Origin: Petunia secreta
Taxonomy: Eukaryota; Streptophyta; Magnoliopsida; Solanales; Solanaceae
Direction of reading: 5' to 3'
DNA length: 64,000 bases
Assembly: GCA_029990175.1 (NCBI GenBank)
Contig: JARKIP010000005.1
Location: 52,007,001 to 52,071,000 of the forward strand
The notes beneath the pieces are model-generated. The model was not told the origin of the DNA and ran no database searches. It saw only the letters and a program-made list of their open reading frames with translations. Of the stretch, positions 1 to 10,993 are shown in pieces. Within the stretch, counting starts at the first letter, position 1; every line of letters begins with the position of its first letter. A program made the position numbers and the translations under genes.

Positions 1-243
1 TATTCAACTTCTCTTGGCCTCTTAGATGCTTGAGTGACTCATGGTCACTCTTGATCACAAATTCCCGAGGCCATAGATAGTGTTGCCAATGGGCTAGAGC
101 TCTAACGAGGGCGTACAACTCCTTGTCATACGTGGAGTAATTCAAGGTTGCGCCCTTTAACTTCTCACTAAGTAGGCAACGGGTTTCCCTTCTTGCATGA
201 GAACACCCCCAATACCCACCTCGAGGCATCACATTCAACATTG
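1..243 (-). pseudogene. Ty3/Gypsy RT-RNase H fragment
   Basis: Read on the minus strand, this stretch gives the junction of reverse transcriptase and RNase H of a Ty3/Gypsy polyprotein. Recognisable blocks are STYDKELYALVRAL, WPREFVIKSDHESLKHLRG and, upstream, a block beginning VECDAS. In the family this domain removes the RNA strand during reverse transcription. The frame is broken near 160-190, where codons around the usual leucine-lysine-glycine block are lost. The fragment leaves the window on the left, so its other end is unseen. It stops abruptly at about 243, where an unrelated plus-strand Copia fragment begins, which indicates a rearranged junction. No LTR belonging to it is visible. 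Confidence 0.85.
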
Positions 244-575
244 GTTCTGCTGATGTGTCTTGGTGTGGCAAGAAGCAACCTATTATTGCTTTGTCAAGTA
301 CCGAAGGATAAACAGTTCGATTGAGCATATCATAGCTACAATGTATTATGTTATGCAAATTCAATGTGATACTGAGCGTGCAATTAAACTTGCCTCAAAT
401 CCAGTGTTTCATGGGGTGAACAAAACAAATAGAAGCGCATCATCATTTTATTTGAGAAAAAGTGTTGAATCTAGTAACTGAGTTGCAAGGGATTCACACC
501 GGTGATCAAGTAGTAGATATATTAAAAAAGACTTTACCTAAGCCTGCTTTTGAAAGATTCAAGGATGCTCTTTAA
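244..575 (+). pseudogene. Ty1/Copia RNase H C-terminal fragment
   Basis: The plus strand encodes the end of a Copia polyprotein: ADVSWCGKKQPIIALSSTE, then blocks related to the CDxxxAIxLAxNPVFH region, and a C-terminal block VDILKKTLPKPAFERFKDAL followed by a stop at about 572-575. Residues between these blocks are missing, and the middle contains stops and frame changes, so it cannot make RNase H. The last block matches the usual C-terminus of Copia pol. An LTR would be expected within a few hundred bases downstream, but I cannot delimit one. It differs in sequence from the minus-strand Copia element that starts at 923. Confidence 0.8.
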
Positions 576-855
576 GTCATTGACCGAAAATATGCACTAA
601 GGACGAGTATCACAAATTAGTGCAGTTTTGCTACATTCTATACTGCTATTTGATTTATTAAAGTCAAAGGGTATGTTCCTCTTTTTCTTGGGATAGTTTA
701 GGCAAATTAAGAGTTACTAATAACAGTATATTTCTATTATGATCCGGTAGTATATTTTCAGTTCTTTTAGGAGATCACTTATATCTTTATCTTATCAATT
801 TTAGATCTTATGAATTTCTCTTTCATAGACTTTTAATAAAGTATCAGCTTTAATC
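576..855. other. anonymous AT-rich spacer
   Basis: No coding or structural signal is recognised. Its position just after the end of a Copia pol suggests it may contain untranslated or LTR sequence of that element, but no terminal repeat could be matched within the window. Confidence 0.4.
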
Positions 856-922
856 TCCAATAAGTTGCTTCTTAATTGAAGTCGAATCTGATAGAAGTTT
901 CTAAAACACGACCATAGATTAG
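856..922. repeat. 67-bp LTR flank duplicated at 26,151-26,217
   Basis: This sequence lies just outside the 3' LTR of the minus-strand Copia element. Its reverse complement occurs at 26,151-26,217, directly joined to a copy of the same LTR. Because it lies outside the LTR, its presence at the second site shows that the second copy was templated from this locus (or a sister of it), not produced by a normal transposition. Confidence 0.75.
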
Positions 923-1096
923 TGGTAAAATTGACACAAGAAACAAATTTTGGGGTAAACTTCTCACATTTTCTCATTCATCAATGAGGTTTATATACAA
1001 GTACAAATATAGCTAATGGGCCTGGCCCAATAATAAAAACCTAGCTAACTAATTACAACTTAGTCTCTAATACCTATACTATTTACATATACACCA
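923..1096 (-). repeat. Copia 3' LTR (174 bp)
   Basis: On the minus strand this reads TGGTGTATATG ... AATTTTACCA, with TGG/CCA-type ends, and is followed outward by the 67-bp flank. Related LTRs lie at 13,988-14,167, 19,395-19,574 and about 25,980-26,150. Confidence 0.8.
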
Positions 1097-1104
1097 TTAC
1101 CCCC

Positions 1105-2476
1105 TCAAGTTGGAGCATGAGGATTCTTCATGCCCAACTTGTCAAGGAAGTAGTCGAACTGTGCTCGTCCAAGAGCTTTTGTAAAAATATCTGTAACTTG
1201 AGTATCCGTTGGTATGTGTCCGAGACGGGTTGTGCTTCCAAGGATTTCATTCTCGACAAAATGACAATCAACCTCAATATGCTTCGTCCGTTCGTGAAAT
1301 ACTGGGTTTCAAGCTATAGCAAGGCCGCTTGACAATCACACTTAAGTTGTATCGGGAATGGATGACAGACTCCGAAATACTATAAAATTCCCTTAAGCCA
1401 TTTCAATTCACATACGGTCATAGCCATCGACCGGTATTCAGCTTCAATCGAAGATATTGAGACTATCTGCTGCTTCTTTATTCGCCATGAGATCGGTGAG
1501 TCTCCCAATGAAACATACTATCTGATAAGAGAACGTCTGGTCAACGGGTAACCTGCCCAATTTGAATTACACCAGCTACATAAACGGAGATCACAATGAG
1601 GATTCATCACAATGCCTTGACCCGGACAACCATTCAAATAACGTACCACTTGGAGGGCTACTTCTAAAAGCTCAATCCATGGTTGCGCATAAACTGAGAT
1701 AATATATGAATACTGTAAGATAAATCCGGCCCGGTGAAATAGAGATACATCAATCTCCCCATTAGTCTTTGATAACTTTCTGGATCTTTCACAAACTGGT
1801 CGCTTGCATGCGCCAACCGGTGATTCTGCTCCATTGGTGTAGCAACCGAACGAGCACCAAACAATCTAGCTTCTGATATTATATCCAAGGCATACTTTTG
1901 TTCATAGAGGAATATCCCTTTAGGACCTCTCGGTACTTCAACTCCCAAAAAGTATTCAACAGTCCGAGATATTTCATATCAGCTGTGTCCAACTTTTTAT
2001 GATTCAACAATATCAACAACACTTGCATTTGCTGACTACTCATCTCAGGGACACCATAGCTCTCGGATCCCGTTTTATTCACCACACAATCCACATTTGC
2101 TCGTGTTTCTTCACAACTACTCAAAGTCTGATCGAGCAAACATCTTTCATGCCTATTCAACACTTCATCTCAAGTACACGAATAATTCTCATTTTGTGAG
2201 CCAAATTTCCACGATTTTGGATACCCGATGACTTCATAACAATACTTTGGGTTATGTCCTGAACGACCACAATTCAAACACTTTACCCCATTCCACTTGT
2301 TTTCCACTCTTCTCCAGGAAAACGTTGCTCTTATCACAACAAAAGTTACAATTCTCTCCTGGTCGCTTTGTCCCTGATCTTTCCTTCTTACTTGTTCATT
2401 CAGCATATCATCTGAATCCTCTTGGGGCCTCTTAGTAGTTTCACCCCCAGAAGCTGTCTTCTTTAGGGTATTTATA
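1105..2476 (-). pseudogene. Copia gag-pol remnant (gag end joined to RT/RNase H end)
   Basis: Reading right to left: 2,476-2,170 encodes a gag C-terminus with a zinc knuckle C-X2-C-X4-H-X4-C (CLNCGRSGHNPKYC). From about 2,160 the gag-pol linker runs straight into an RT C-terminal block (VPRGPKGIFLYEQKYALDII, then a block related to RRLVGRLIYLTITRPDLSY) at 1,948-1,664. Then comes a degenerate RNase H, ending at 1,105-1,107 with a TGA that overlaps the purine tract before the LTR. Integrase and the catalytic part of RT are absent, so the internal region is a deletion derivative, further broken by stops and shifts. The rest of gag continues at 13,776-13,987 beyond the nested insertions. Confidence 0.8.
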
Positions 2477-3330
2477 GCCTGTTTGGCCAAGCTTCTCAGA
2501 AGCCAAAAGTATTTTTTTCAAGAAAAAAGTGCTTTCGAAGAATTTTGAGGTGTTTGGCCAAAAGAAAAAAGTACTTTTGAGAAGAACGAGAAGCAGTTTT
2601 TCTGTTGTTGGGGAGAAGGTACAAATTTCTGCTTCTCCCCAGAAGCAGAAGCAGAATCAGCTTATTAATTTTTTAAGAAAAAAATATCATTACCAAAAAT
2701 ATTTATTTACCATATTATATTTAATTATTTTAACTAATATATTTCTTAAATATAAATAAAACTTTATTTTCTGCTTCCTTCTTTTGGTTTAATCTTATTT
2801 CTATTGATTAAAAACCATAGTATATATTTTATTTTATATTTTATATTTAAACTAAATGAAAATAAAATATTAAGTTAACTCTTTTATTGAAAAATATTTA
2901 AATCTTTGATACATTTAAATAACATTAGTCGCACAATGAATCTTAGTAATGCACTTTTTCGTAATTTGACACTCAAAAGTACTTTTTGTAAAGATTATCC
3001 AAACACAGACTGTTTAGAAAAGCACTTCTCAAATGAGTTGGCCAAACACAAACTGCTTATTGTTGACACCCAATTTTGTCCCGAATTTTTCAAAATTATT
3101 AAATTCTGGTAATATTTTTATAATTGAGGTTTAATTTGAAAATTAAATAAATAACGATAATAAAAGAGGATCAATTGACGTTTCAAAGAAAAGCGCTAAA
3201 TTTGCAAAATTCCACCAATTTTAACCCACTCGTGCAACCAATTCATTTTTTTTTTAATATTAATTCTAAAATTGTGGCCAAATCCGCTCCCCTCCTTAAA
3301 ATCTAGCCTATTTGTGCAAATCTTCAACCC

Positions 3331-3340
3331 ATATATACAC
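3331..3340 (+). promoter_or_regulatory. TATA-like motif in Ogre LTR
   Basis: CCATATATACAC lies about 270 bp into the LTR, upstream of a C/T-rich stretch, a reasonable position for an LTR promoter. The motif is also present in the third LTR (about 16,930). In the 3' LTR at 10,994 it has been replaced by an expanded CA microsatellite. Promoter function is inferred only from sequence. Confidence 0.4.
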
Positions 3341-4062
3341 ACACGCGCCTATACTTCTCTTTCAGCCCATTCCCACAAGAGACCCGTCTCATTCTTCAGC
3401 TTAATTCCCCTTATCCCAGAAACCCTACACCCATCTTTTTTTAATCTATCAGCCCCCACACTATACATCATCATCACTACACAAAAAACATTATGACACA
3501 AAAACACACGAGCCGCCACTAACACCCCACCCCTCTCATCTTCTTCTATGACCCGCATATACCATTATCAAAACAAACCTTCCACACATTACAACACCAA
3601 AAATAAATTAGATACCCACTACACACAAAATACCAGATCAGAAACAGAGCGGGATTGAGGTCATGGGGACTTGGAAAACAAATCGAAGCAAAAGGATCGG
3701 GGTATGGTTGATTGACGACGAGTTTGGGTGGTGTCGTTGGTTTTGATCGGAAAATATTAGATATTTCCCATTTCTCTTCTCCGATTTGTGACTGAAATAG
3801 ATCGAAAACAGTGGTAGGGGACATCGAAATAGGGAAAACGGGGGATGGGGTAGTAGTGACACCACCGGATTTCGTCTCCTCGCCGGAGAATCAGGTCGGA
3901 GTCGCTCCTCCTCCCGTTGGGATTGTTATTCTGTTCAGTTCATTGCACCGTCGTTTGCCCTGTTTTTTCGATTACCCTTATGGCCTTTCTCTGTTAGGCC
4001 CTTGGTTTGGATCTATTGTTGATTCACTGCTGCTTGTTTCACTTTGATACACTGTTTTCATG

Positions 4063-4416
4063 ACCCCTCCTGCTACACCTAAGTCTGATTTTGTTGAATC
4101 ACCCAAAAAACCGGCTGATTCCAGCCTTAAAACACCACCACCAATTCAGTCAAAACCGGTTCAGACACCACCGGTTCAGGTTGAAAAGACATGTCTAGTT
4201 TGGTCTCCACCAATGTAGTATGATAAACCCTCTATGAAATCTCATTCCTCTTTTGGGTTTTTCTGGAATGCTCTTGCTAAAGTTCAAAATGCTCATGCAA
4301 GTTTGGATGAACATGTGGCATACTGGTTTGGGTTGAATCAACCAAAGTATCAGTGGGCATTGGATAATTACTATGAGAACAAAGGCGTTTTCGACATTGG
4401 TGTTATGTTACGTTGA
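4063..4416 (+). pseudogene. damaged copy of LTR-borne ORF (copy 1)
   Basis: Same sequence as the open 118-codon frame at 12,024-12,380, but a CAG codon is TAG here (ACCAATGTAGTATG), so the frame is closed after about 51 codons. The downstream block with FFWNALAKVQNAH and KYQWALDNYYENKG remains readable. See the intact copy for description. Confidence 0.7.
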
Positions 4417-5716
4417 CCCGTTGAACGGTACTGTGGGCCCTTTGTGATTGTTCAGTATCTGTTACTGATTTCATTCTAAAATGCAAGGCCAATGAAAATA
4501 TTTGACAAGGAATTGACGGATATATAACGAATTGATGGATACTATACGTTAGAATTGACGGACTGATATTGAACCGATACACTGGCCAATGAAAAAATAC
4601 ATATACACGTACTGAGGCCTCGGGATCGATTTGAACACGATAGTACACTTGAACCGTCCCGTTGCCGTGTCCCTAAAGCAAAAGGCGATAATGAACGTAT
4701 GCATTTGAGGCAAAACAAGTCGAATAGAGTGGTGGATTTGGTACTTGTCATGGCAACACGGCCCGGGCTCCGTGTTTGCAACCGTACTAACATCCCGAGC
4801 CTCTACATGACGCGCCATACAAATCTGAGCCTAAATTTTGCAAAAACAAACCCCCTACTATTATTATTATTTTATTACTACTATTATATATTATTATTAT
4901 TATTATTACTTTATTAATTTATTATTAGTATTTTATTTTCATTGGTTATTACACTTTATTATTGTACTAATCCAATTTTACTTGTTTGTTTTGCGAGGTA
5001 CATTTTGGCACAAATAATTTGTGGACGAGTTTGGCTAACTCGCGAATGGGAATAGTCCATTGCATTGAAGGAATTTGGAGATTGAATTCGGACTCAAGCA
5101 TTCAAAATAAGACATAGCAATTTTAGAAAATCCAAGGTTCCCGCGAGTTGATCATTTTTTCGGGTTTTATCTTTAACTTTGCCTTTCTTTCCTTAGAGAT
5201 ACTTATGCAAATAAATGTGTAGAATATTTTATTTATCAATAATATTTGATTGTTTGTGTACTGCTTTACTTTATGTTCATCGCCTTTTATTGTGAAGTCG
5301 TTATTTAATTTATTGCAAATTGGGGCCATCTTAGCAAATGCGTGCAAGTAAAAGAATATTTTGCAAATAAACTTTTATTCGATTAATTATTATTAATATT
5401 ATTACTAATTTTTTTAAATAATTCTTTCGCAAGAAAAGCGCACTTGTAAATATTTGGAAACCTGTCGGATTAACCGTATTTTACGGAATTTTTGAAGTGC
5501 CTTAAAAACCTTCTTCCGAAATTAATAAAACTCTTACTTAGAATCTCTGAAAAGACCGTCTTTTATAAAAATGGAGTTTTTGCACGCATTTGCTAATTTG
5601 GTTCCCTGTTTTCCTTTAATTAGGTGGCGACTCCAAAAACTCCAAAAAGAGTTAGTCCATCCTGTCGATATTTCGGAATTTATCCTTTCGGGGTTAATTT
5701 TTGGGGTTCAACAGCA

Positions 5717-5734
5717 TGGCGACTCCGCTGGGGA
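5717..5734 (+). other. primer binding site, tRNA-Arg type
   Basis: TGGCGACTCCGCTGGGGA begins 3 bp after the 5' LTR end. Its complement resembles the 3' end of a plant tRNA-Arg, the primer reported for Ogre elements. This fixes element polarity as plus. Confidence 0.75.
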
Positions 5735-7610
5735 ACAATAAAGGTTTTGACCATAAATGTTTCCAATTGTTTGCAACTAGCATGCCTAATTTATTTGCTT
5801 TATTATATCTGTTTGTTTGGTTTGCCTTATAAAGGATGTATTACATTTATTTGTGCATAGTCTGCATTTCGTTCATATTTCCTCCCTCATGGAGCCGTCA
5901 ATTCTCTTTCATCTCCTCGATTTCATCACAGGGGGCCCGCGTGACGGGCAATAATACAGGAAGGGCATTGTCCTTCCTAAGTCTTTGAATTTCTTTCGTG
6001 TCATCAAAGTTAGTTGGGGTATGGTTTGCCTGGTTTTGTCATGGCCGGTTTTACTGGTTTATGGGGCCAGGTTTATCCCGCATAGGTCGAATCAGCCTCA
6101 ACCATTAGCCCACTCTTAGAAGGAGATTAGGTCATGCATGCATATACACCTTAGTTTGAACCCGGTCCTTGATACCGTTTCCAAGAATTAAGAAACCTCC
6201 CTTTTGTCAACGGGTTGTTGAAACCCAACGACAATGCATATTATGTGCTGTGTGATAACGAATCCTCAGTCCTAACCATGTTTTGAGCAAAATCAGATTT
6301 GGAATTTTGTCTCCTATGTTGTCTTTTAGTCAGAAAATGGAAGACTTTAGCAGAATTGAGATCATAGACAGAATTGCAGTCTGGGGAAAGTTAGGCAGAT
6401 TTGGTTAGTTTGTGTTTTGGAGATGGCCTGGTGTAGTGAGATCTAAGCGGCGAAGCCCCTGGTGTCTTTAAAAGGATCAGTGGGGCCCTTCTCGTGAATG
6501 GCTTTGCGTGTGTGCAGGCCTATGTTGATTATCCAGCTGCAACTTTATAAAAATTGAAGTATGCTTGTCGCATACTAGGAGAGCGAAGCCCCTGTATCTT
6601 TGAATGACCAGTGGGCTCCCTCCTTGAAGACTAGTGCGGTCTTGGCTACCTAGGAAACTGAGAGGCTTGATTAAAGCCGAAGACCAGTGAGGAGCCCTAT
6701 GAACAAGGTCGGTGAGCCTTGCAAAACCTAGGAAGCTGAGAGGCTTGTCTAAAGCCGAGGACCAGTGAGGTTTTATTTTGAAAGGCCAATTGGCGCCTTT
6801 CGTGATTTGCAGTCTGGTATTGTGGAGGCAGTTGGAAATTTCTCCCTGGATGTTGTATTACGATTGGGAATCGTGCTTGGAGGAGTGTGGATGTTTTCAA
6901 AAGCTATGGAGGATTGTTTTGGGTTTTAGGCATTTGGGTTTAGAATTTTGTGCAGATGCTGTGGAGAGCATGAGCTGTGTTAAAATGTTAATTGCCTGCC
7001 TTGCTTTATTTGCTCAAAATGCGTTAAATACTACGTGTTTCTTGCTTGTATGCAATCCTATGAATGACATGCAAACTATCTTAGTTACCCTTTGTGAGGT
7101 TTCTTTTGTTTTGTTTACTTCTCTAGCAAATGTTGGATTTGTGAAGTGGCTGACCATCCACCATGCAAAGGTTTCGAGATATGATTGATGGTAGACGCTC
7201 TAGCTCGTGAACGATGCAGTACCAGAAGCTAATGGCATTGCTTGAAAGAACTTGGCGATTGAGCTTAGTAGCATTATTTTCAATTTTAATTCAGATTGAG
7301 GCCCTGAATTGCATTGTACTTTAAAGCTTAAGTTAATCTGAATCAACTAATTTTGAATTTATGAAAGTTGAAATAAAATTCTTCGCATTCTTATTATGTT
7401 GTTTACGCTTGCATTTGTTTCCATTGCAAAATTAAAATTGATAAACCTGCCAAAGCTTTGCTTGTAACGTATGGCAAAACAACTTAACAATTTAAACCGA
7501 CGCACTGAAAAGTTGCTGTCTGCGCTCTTTGGATATCGCACTATCTGTTAGAACTTCAACTGGGACAGCTTTTGTTTGTTGGTGTATGGCACTGAAGTAG
7601 TGATGCAAAA

Positions 7611-7646
7611 CTACGTACGGTCTGATTCCCAAGGAGGGATACGTAG
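7611..7646 (+). other. hairpin motif (copy A) in Ogre-like internal region
   Basis: Inverted arms CTACGTA (7,611-7,617) and TACGTAG (7,640-7,646) enclose a loop containing GGTCTGATTCCC. A second version at 10,801-10,840 has arms CTACATAT and ATATGTAG around GGCCTGATTCTC, so an arm base pair has changed on both sides while pairing is kept. Confidence 0.65.
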
Positions 7647-7982
7647 GCTCCCCCATCGGGCTCGACCCTTTAGCATTTAAACTTTCATTTTCCCCCAAAA
7701 AGGACAACTGGGGCAATTTTTGCAAAAACGAGTTAGAGATGTGGAAGATAATAACTGGGGCAGAATTTTGCAAGAAGCGGCGTTGGTTATTAAAGATGAG
7801 TTGGCAAGAATTTTGAAATCGGTTAAGCAAACAGTGCAAAGTCTAAGACAAAGGACGTTCAGTTTGTTTTAAGATATGTTACAAGTTTAAGTCAAGGCAA
7901 AATTTTTAAAATGCATCTTTGACTTCATTTGCATGCTTATTTCACTCGCTATTTATCTTGCCTCTATTTTTCAAAATCTATG

Positions 7983-8303
7983 CTATTTGAGTTCATGAGC
8001 CAAGTTTCTTAAAGCAATTCGCAAATCCAAGTCCAATGAAGACGAGGAAGCAGCATAAGCAGCAAGATCAGGATGAAGTCTGCACAAATCAAACGTTTTC
8101 CCCTCCTTTCTCAAAACTAACAACTTTTCTTTGAGAGCAGGGACATTAAGAGCCGCAACTGAAGATATAAATCTTAGCAAGTCAATCTCCAAGATTCTCA
8201 TCGCTAGGATTGCAATGATATTTGAATAATGCTCGTGCTTCATGACTCGACGCTTTTCCACTTTGTCGAAAGGCGGCATTTCTATTTCCCATAACTCTTG
8301 CAA
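7983..8303 (-). CDS. hypothetical antisense ORF, 106 codons, in Ogre-like element
   Basis: An uninterrupted minus-strand frame starting MQELWEIEMPPFDKVEKR and ending RIALRNLAHELK. Composition is protein-like: a predicted helical middle (HEHYSNIIAILAMRILEIDL), alternating hydrophobic and charged residues, then KEGKTFDLCRLHPDLAAYAA. It is not low-complexity and it does not overlap any recognised retrotransposon domain. I do not recognise the family. It lies antisense to the host element, upstream of the 70-bp array; Tat-clade elements are known to carry antisense extra ORFs, but this one does not resemble those at 35-40 kb. It may be a captured gene fragment or a chance frame. Confidence 0.35.
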   Translation of the reverse strand: MQELWEIEMPPFDKVEKRRVMKHEHYSNIIAILAMRILEIDLLRFISSVAALNVPALKEKLLVLRKEGKTFDLCRLHPDLAAYAASSSSLDLDLRIALRNLAHELK

Positions 8304-8546
8304 TTTGTTGATTATATTTGTTCATTTCTCTTTCATTTCATGAGAACGCTTACTAAAGTTCTATTTTTTGGTTTTCAGATATTGCCAATCCTGGGGGTTC
8401 ACTTTATTTTGTAGCCATGACTATTCCTACGTGGAAAAGTTCAGAGAGTATAACGTATTTACATGATGACGCTTTCGAGAAGCATCTTTATATTTCAAGC
8501 TTTCGAAAAGCGTATAAGTTCACGCTTTTGATAGGCGTATTTATGT

Positions 8547-9500
8547 CACCTCGAAGGTGTTAATTATTTGAATGCCTCTAAGGCGTAATTTTGTTGCCCC
8601 GGAGGCGTATTTGTGTCACCTCGAAGGTGTTTATTATTTGAATACCTCTAAGGCGTAATTTTGTTACCCCGGAGGCGTATTTATATCACCTCGAAGGTGT
8701 TAGCTATTTGAATGCCTCGAAGGCGTTAACTTTATTGCCCCGGAGGCGTATTTATGTTACCTTGAAGGTGTTAGTTATTTGAATGCCTCTAAGGCATAAT
8801 TTTGTTGCCCCGGAGGCGTATTTTTATCACCTCGAAGGTGTTAATTATTTGAATGCCTCTAAGGCGTAATTTTGTTGCCCCGGAGGCATATTTGTGTCAC
8901 CTCGAAGGTGTTAATTATTTGAATGCCTCTAAGGCATAATTTTGTTGCCCCGGAGGCGTATTTGTATCACCTCGAAGGTGTTAATTATTTGAATGCCTCT
9001 AAGGCGTAATTTTGTTGCCCCGGAGGCGTATTTATAACACCTCGAAGTTAGTTATTTGAATGCCTCGAAGACGTTAACTTTATTGCCCCGGAGGCGTATT
9101 TATTTCACCTCGAAGGTGTTAGTTATTTGAATGCCTCTAAGACGTAATTTTGTTGCCCCGGAGGCGTATTTATATCACCTCGAAGGTGTTAATTATTTGA
9201 ATGCCTCTAAGGCGAAATTTTGTTGCCCCGGAGGCGTATTTATGTCACCTCGAAGGTGTTATTTATTTGAATGCCTCTAAGGCGTAATTTTGTTGCCCCG
9301 GAGGCGTATTTATGTCACCTTAAAGGTGTTAGTTATTTGAATGCCTCTAAGGCATTAATTTTGTCGCCCCGGAGGCGTATTTATGTCACCTCGAAGGTGT
9401 TAGTTATTTGAAGACCTCTAAGTAGTAATTTTATTGCCTCAAAGGCGTATTTCTGTCATCTCGAAGGTGTTAATTATTTAAATTCCTCTAAGGAGTAATC
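8547..9500 (+). repeat. 70-bp tandem array of three-hairpin units, about 14 copies
   Basis: Units recur every 70 bp (starts near 8,547, 8,617, 8,687, 8,758, 8,828, 8,898, 8,968, 9,038, 9,106, 9,176, 9,246, 9,316, 9,387, 9,457). Each unit contains three short inverted repeats: CACCTCGAAGGTG, GCCTCTAAGGC and GCCCCGGAGGC, separated by AT-rich linkers. Decayed forms flank the array: arms around CTTTCGA at 8,446-8,546, and CTCGATAGA-type modules to about 9,590. Tandem arrays upstream of the 3' LTR are typical of Ogre/Tat elements and can seed satellites. Confidence 0.9.
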
Positions 9501-9739
9501 TTTTATGGTCTCGATAGACATTTAATATTAGAACTCTCTTGAGCACATTTTGTAGCCTCGTGAGACGTTTATACATTTGCTATACATATTTTTATAGCCT
9601 TACGTCGCTAATAAGTTGTTAAGACATGCAGGATAATGTGAATATTCCGGACGTATTACAATCCGAGATTGCATTCAAATTGACTCCTCATAACTTAAAG
9701 CATTATGCTTTGTCATGAGTTATGGCCGAACAGGCGGCA

Positions 9740-10420
9740 TTTCTATCCCTATGAATTTCATTCCTAATATGCGACAAAGCCGAGGCTTGTTTTGTGTTTT
9801 CAAAACTAAGCCAAATAGGGCATCGCTTTGTTTCAAGCTATAATCCGCACAAGGCCATCCTTGCCGGATTGTCTCGCCAACTGATTTATCAATGGCTATC
9901 GCACTGACTACATTTCTGCGCTACTTTGCTTTGCACTTATTTTGAATTATGCCTTCGCACTTGCTTTAAAATTAATGCCTTGCTTTACTCTTTCAGGTTG
10001 ACCATCGACTACGAGAATTCCCTTTGTTGGACTATCTCGCCTATTGATTCGCCAAATGGCTCTTGCATTGCTCTACATTCCCGCACTGCTTTTCTTTGTA
10101 CTTGCTTTAAATTATGTCATCACACTTGCTTTAAAATTGATGGCTTGCTTTACAATTTTCAGGTTGACCACCAGGCGGGGCTTCTCTCTTGTTGGACTTT
10201 CACGCCTATTGATTCGCTAAATCGCTTTTGCGTTGCTTTACATTTCACGCTAAATTGCTTTGCACTTGCTTTCAATTATGCCTTTGCACTTGCTTTATAT
10301 TATGACTTGCTTTACTTTCAGGTTAACAGGTCAGCCCTGAGACCCTCCTTACTTTGTGCCGGATCGGATCACCAGCTGATTTGTAGAAAATCAATTCCAA
10401 GACCCTCCTTGCTGCGTGCC
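9740..10420 (+). repeat. imperfect 164-bp tandem repeats
   Basis: Three clear units start near 9,909, 10,073 and 10,237 (period 164 bp), with a more decayed one before. Each contains GCTTTACxxTTTCAGGTTGACC and CGCCTATTGATTCGC-like blocks. A 192-codon frame at 9,926-10,504 arises from the repeats and is not considered a gene. Confidence 0.75.
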
Positions 10421-10800
10421 CGACCGGCTTGCCAGTTGATTTGTCAACTTAACAGGATTTTTAGCAGCACCGCAGCAGCGTTTGGAGCACGGAGCTTTTC
10501 TTAGCAATGAACCGGGGCAATCATTGATATGAGCTAGACTCGTCAACGAAGACCTGAAGAATCGTACCCGCATAAGTCATCCACCCTAGAGGTAAGTCTC
10601 TTGTTAACCCTGAGTCTGAGGTTTGAGATTGAAGACAAGATGGCTCGGTTATCGAGGTGCAGTGGAAGCTATGTCCGTGTAAACCCCTCTTTATGGGTGT
10701 GTCGTCGACCACATTTTCATAACTTGGGTGATTACAAGACTCTTTTCCCGCTCTTGAGTAGTCGCTACTATCTCGTCTTTGATTTTCAAATCGCGTCGAA

Positions 10801-10840
10801 CTACATATGGCCTGATTCTCTTTCAGCCCGAGATATGTAG
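10801..10840 (+). other. hairpin motif (copy B) near Ogre-like 3' LTR
   Basis: Arms CTACATAT (10,801-10,808) and ATATGTAG (10,833-10,840) with loop beginning GGCCTGATTCTC. Located about 150 bp before the 3' LTR. Repeated at 16,471-16,510 in the duplicated unit. Confidence 0.65.
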
Positions 10841-10977
10841 GCAACTCGGAAACCGGAGTTCGGCCATGTCTATAAGCCTCGCACTTTGGTCCTTGGAATC
10901 AAAGTACTTGGCTTTGTCGTGACAAAATTGGTTTCTCGTCAATTTCTTTACCCTGAAAACTCTTTCATCATTTTCTG

Positions 10978-10993
10978 GGTAAAGAGGGGCAGC
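10978..10993 (+). other. polypurine tract of Ogre-like element
   Basis: GGTAAAGAGGGGCAGC directly precedes the 3' LTR start TGTTGACACC. The same arrangement occurs at 16,648-16,663. Such tracts prime plus-strand synthesis. Confidence 0.8.

Larger units (their letters stand above)
3061..5713 (+). repeat. Ogre-like 5' LTR (2,653 bp)
   Basis: Starts TGTTGACACCCAATTTTG and ends GGGGTTCAACA. Two other copies are in the window: 10,994-13,708 and a 3'-truncated one at 16,664-19,372. It contains a TATA-like motif, a damaged copy of the 118-codon ORF seen at 12,024, and short ATT repeats. Confidence 0.9.
5735..8439 (+). other. non-coding 5' internal region of Ogre-like element
   Basis: No gag or pol motif in any frame. 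At 6,440-6,775 there are four imperfect copies of a motif around AAGCCCCTG/AAGCCGAAGACCAGTG; two of them (about 6,655 and 6,724) share CTAGGAA(A/G)CTGAGAGGCTT and form a GGCTT/AAGCC hairpin. An open frame at 6,778-7,188 (136 codons) has no recognisable motif and is probably chance. The rest looks like leader or untranslated sequence left after loss of coding DNA. Confidence 0.6.

Noticed and set aside
6778..7188. 136-codon plus-strand frame in the Ogre-like internal region
   Set aside because: No recognisable domain, cysteine-rich odd composition, no support from context.
8547..9500. CRISPR-like array
   Set aside because: Units are contiguous 70-bp tandem repeats without unique spacers, in a plant retroelement.
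9926..10504. 192-codon frame
   Set aside because: Arises from 164-bp repeats in a non-coding part of the Ogre-like element; cysteine/leucine-rich repeats lack a known domain.
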